Positions 12,641-14,727 of a stretch of 14,727 nt of DNA are shown here, in pieces. Position 1 is the stretch's first letter; the number at the start of each line of letters is the position of its first letter. This stretch comes from Clostridia bacterium. GTDB lineage: Bacteria > Bacillota > Clostridia > Oscillospirales > Acutalibacteraceae. Position numbers and translations under genes: made by a program. The notes beneath the pieces were generated by a model that did not search any database, was not told the DNA's origin, and saw only the letters and a program-made list of their open reading frames with translations. The stretch covers positions 1 to 14,727 of the forward strand of contig JAFYJR010000105.1 in NCBI GenBank assembly GCA_017538005.1, written 5' to 3'.

Positions 12641-13846
12641 TCAGTAGAAATCGTGGGGTGAGGAGGCTTGGACGGTGTAGGTATCAATGCTGTCCTGGGG
12701 GAAGGTGTGGTCGTTGATCGGACCGTTTAAGTTCATCTGGAACTTGGCTTTGCCGTCACCTGTCGCCTCAAAGAAGTTGACGGGGTTTACGCTCTCCTCA
12801 CAGGCAAACTGGTGGCTGATACCTACAAGGTTGCCTTTCTTGTCGAAGCAGTATGTGTAGACATAGATGTCCTGGATGTCCGTGCCGGAAGGAATTGTTA
12901 CGACACCGTTCGGCCTGTGAATCATCGCGCCGGGATCGGTCTGATCGGACTGGAACTTGACCACGTCTGTTACCTTGGATTCATACTCCGTGAAATCACC
13001 TGTCCACTTGCAGAGGTCTATCTCTTCAAGTTTGACGGTGGCTTTCTTCGGGAAAGATTTTTCCGTGGCAACTGCGGAAATATAACTCTCTTCATCATGA
13101 TAGGGTACACAGAAAGCATAGTAGCCCTTTTCTCCCGGAGGAATTATCGGCTGGCACACATTCGGAATCCAGAAGAAGCCGGTCTGCTTGCCATCCTTAT
13201 CGTAAGCGCTGAAATAGAGGTCTTCAAGCAGAAGGTTTGTATCTGACTTGTTTTCAATCTGAGCACTTACAAATACTTCGGGATGAATTCCGGAAACATA
13301 ATAAGTTGCTGTGAGGTCACTGATTACATAGTCGGAGTCTTCTGCAAGTTCCTTTGACGGATTGGTCTCAACAGTGAGATTGTAGTAATCGAGATGGCTT
13401 ACCTTACAGAAGTCAACCCTTGTGTTTGCGGCATCGGTAAGATAAACTGTTTTGTTTTCATACAGGAAATCCAGTTTTTTACCGTCCAGAGTGATTGCAT
13501 CTTCAGTCCATGTTATATCTGCATCAGCGTCAAAATAAGTGATATGGCCGGTTCCGTCCTCTTTAAGTGTCAGAGTGCCAAGCTCGGCTGCGCCCTGAGC
13601 AACCATGTTCTGAAGCACGTCGTAGGAATAGTATTTGTCGTCAGACGAATACTCATAAAGAGTGTATTCGCCGGGAAGATCGGACTTTACTTTCTCCTCT
13701 GTTTCGGAGCCCTTGTCAGAAGACGAGGATGAGGGCTTTGACGAATCCTTTTTACCGGTACCGTCTGCCTTTCCGTCCTTCGCGCCGCATGCGCAGAGCG
13801 AGAGCGCCATTATCAGAGCCAGAATAATCGAAACAAGTTTTTTCAT
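12641..13846 (-). CDS. Secreted lipoprotein of unknown function
   Basis: This is a 401-residue protein with a type II signal peptide: MKK, a hydrophobic core (LVSIILALIMALSL) and the lipobox LCAC with C20 as the lipidated cysteine. A serine-rich linker (about 33-50) follows, as in many Gram-positive lipoproteins. Then comes a beta-rich domain of about 95 residues (from LPGEYTLYEYSSDD) with a lipocalin-like look: alternating strands and DGTGHITYFDADADITW. The rest has two segments resembling FxLYD-type domains (VSGIHPEVFVSAQIENKSDTNLLLEDLYFSAYDKDG region and the IYVYTYCFDKKGNLVG region); these are tentative. No catalytic motif is seen. The ATG at 13846 overlaps the TGA of the PHP phosphatase gene (ATGA), with AGGAGGT 7 nt upstream. 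It is anchored on the outer face of the membrane. Confidence 0.88.
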   Translation of the reverse strand: MKKLVSIILALIMALSLCACGAKDGKADGTGKKDSSKPSSSSSDKGSETEEKVKSDLPGEYTLYEYSSDDKYYSYDVLQNMVAQGAAELGTLTLKEDGTGHITYFDADADITWTEDAITLDGKKLDFLYENKTVYLTDAANTRVDFCKVSHLDYYNLTVETNPSKELAEDSDYVISDLTATYYVSGIHPEVFVSAQIENKSDTNLLLEDLYFSAYDKDGKQTGFFWIPNVCQPIIPPGEKGYYAFCVPYHDEESYISAVATEKSFPKKATVKLEEIDLCKWTGDFTEYESKVTDVVKFQSDQTDPGAMIHRPNGVVTIPSGTDIQDIYVYTYCFDKKGNLVGISHQFACEESVNPVNFFEATGDGKAKFQMNLNGPINDHTFPQDSIDTYTVQASSPHDFY

Positions 13847-14685
13847 TCGGATACCTCCTGTCGGTTTTCAACGGTTTTATAGTCGTACACTAAATTCAAA
13901 TCAAATTTTTCAACAAGTTTCATAGCCTCATCGAAGCCGGCAGTCAGGTGCCGTGTTTCATGGGCATCTGAGGACAGAATAACGGGTATTTTGTGCTCTG
14001 ACAAAAAGGCCATGACACGGTCGGAAGGATAGGGATGCTTCATTCTTCCGCGGTTCACGCCACCGGTGTTAATTTCAAAGATAACCGGCGCAGCTGCGAG
14101 CTTTTCGAGCGCTTTACGCTCCGCTTCAACGACACGCGGATCATCAGTATTTACAAACATCTCACCCGTCTCTTCGAGGGTCATATCGTTGAAAATGGTT
14201 ATGAGATCGAAGTGACCGATTATGTCACATTTTGTCTTGTCATAGACCTGTGAAACAAGTTCAAAATAACGCACCGCGGCGGCCTCTCTGTCACCGCCAA
14301 AATAGTGTTCCACACCATAGAGGAAATTTTCTTTTTTATAGTCGACGGAAGACCATGTCGTGTCATCGCCGTTTAAGGAATGAACGGAGCCGATGACAAA
14401 ATCATAGTCTGAAAGACCTTCCGTCGACGACCAGAAATCCTGCTCGATGCCGAGCCGGATGTCTATCTGATTTTTGTATTTTTCCCGAAGTTCAAGGATG
14501 GTTTTCCTGTACTCCTCCTCCCCTTCAACCGAGAGTGACCACTCCGGTTCGGTCGGGAGATGCGAGTGGGCGGAAAATCCCAGAATCGGCATACCTATGT
14601 CGATTGCGGCGAGGACATATTCTTCAGGTGTGTTCTTTCCGTCACAGAAGACAGTATGTGTGTGGAAGTTGTTCATATATTTCAT
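13843..14685 (-). CDS. PHP-family phosphatase (histidinol-phosphatase HisK/HisJ-like)
   Basis: This 280-residue metal-dependent phosphoesterase has the PHP fold. Expected metal ligands are all present: H8 and H10 (FHTHT), D15, H40 (SAHSH), E81 (GIEQDF), H102 (IGSVHSL), H158 (IIGHFDL), D240 and H242 (SSDAHET). The order and spacing match the HisK family, which removes phosphate from L-histidinol phosphate. No other his gene is in view, so the substrate is uncertain. The start is the ATG at 14685; an ATG three codons later is also possible. Neither has a Shine-Dalgarno sequence. The best promoter would start transcription exactly at 14685, which suggests a leaderless mRNA. It shares an ATGA overlap with the lipoprotein gene downstream. 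Confidence 0.9.
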   Translation of the reverse strand: MKYMNNFHTHTVFCDGKNTPEEYVLAAIDIGMPILGFSAHSHLPTEPEWSLSVEGEEEYRKTILELREKYKNQIDIRLGIEQDFWSSTEGLSDYDFVIGSVHSLNGDDTTWSSVDYKKENFLYGVEHYFGGDREAAAVRYFELVSQVYDKTKCDIIGHFDLITIFNDMTLEETGEMFVNTDDPRVVEAERKALEKLAAAPVIFEINTGGVNRGRMKHPYPSDRVMAFLSEHKIPVILSSDAHETRHLTAGFDEAMKLVEKFDLNLVYDYKTVENRQEVSE

Positions 14686-14691
14686 GGTATT

Positions 14692-14720
14692 ATTCTATAA
14701 TAAAAGGCCCCCTTATACAA
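14692..14720 (-). promoter_or_regulatory. Promoter of the PHP phosphatase-lipoprotein pair, with its -35 in a terminator loop
   Basis: On the minus strand TTGTAT (14720-14715) and TAGAAT (14697-14692) are 17 bp apart. With the usual six bases between -10 and +1, transcription would start at 14685, the A of the ATG. The -35 hexamer lies in the loop and upper stem of the terminator at 14702-14727. Confidence 0.65.
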
Positions 14721-14727
14721 GGGGGCC
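14702..14727 (-). terminator. Terminator of an off-window upstream gene
   Basis: On the minus strand GGCCCCCTT pairs with AAGGGGGCC around a 4-nt loop (GTAT), followed by TTTTATTATAG. It ends the transcript of a gene beyond the right edge. The stem is complete exactly at the window boundary. Confidence 0.88.

Noticed and set aside
1..14727. CRISPR array, insertion sequence or prophage
   Set aside because: No regularly spaced direct repeats, transposase, integrase or phage genes were seen; the only mobile-type element is the tRNA intron.

Overview
The window reads as a chromosomal segment of a Gram-positive anaerobe of the Clostridia, possibly an Oscillospirales or Ruminococcaceae-like lineage. 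The grounds are strong AGGAGG-type ribosome binding sites, a cdaA-cdaR pair, a NifS/NifU pair with an Rrf2 regulator, a lipoprotein with a Gram-positive-style lipobox, and consensus sigma-A promoters. The taxon is inferred from gene content only. Nearly everything lies on the minus strand; the one convincing plus-strand gene is the Rrf2 regulator at 12074-12469.

Reading in the direction of minus-strand transcription (right to left): a terminator of an off-window gene and an overlapping promoter (14692-14727) lead into a PHP-family phosphatase gene, whose stop codon overlaps the start of a lipoprotein gene (13846-12641) that ends in its own terminator. Next is a divergent regulatory region (11957-12073) between the Rrf2/IscR-like regulator (plus strand) and a four-gene sulfur operon (minus strand): nifS, nifU, an O-acetylhomoserine sulfhydrylase and cysK. 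An SDR oxidoreductase gene with its own promoter and terminator follows, then a LacA/Maa-type acetyltransferase gene.

The standout element is at 6192-6504. It is a tRNA-Leu(UAA) gene whose anticodon loop is split between U34 and A35 by a 226-nt group I intron with no ORF. The two exons rejoin into a complete 87-nt class II tRNA with an encoded CCA end. The intron has recognisable P3, P4, P6, P7, P8 and P9 pairings, and its P7-P8 core resembles the Azoarcus/cyanobacterial (IC3) tRNA introns. The gene has its own extended -10 promoter and a terminator.

A long operon starts at a promoter at about 6100-6128 and runs to the left edge: a DUF695/RraB-like protein, cyclophilin, ispF, cdaA (c-di-AMP synthase), cdaR (YbbR), a membrane-anchored FG-GAP/VCBS-like protein, an OmpR-type response regulator, and the first 44 codons of what is probably its histidine kinase. 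Several of these genes overlap or are spaced by about 12-30 nt, so they are probably co-transcribed. This puts c-di-AMP synthesis, isoprenoid synthesis and a two-component system in one transcription unit.
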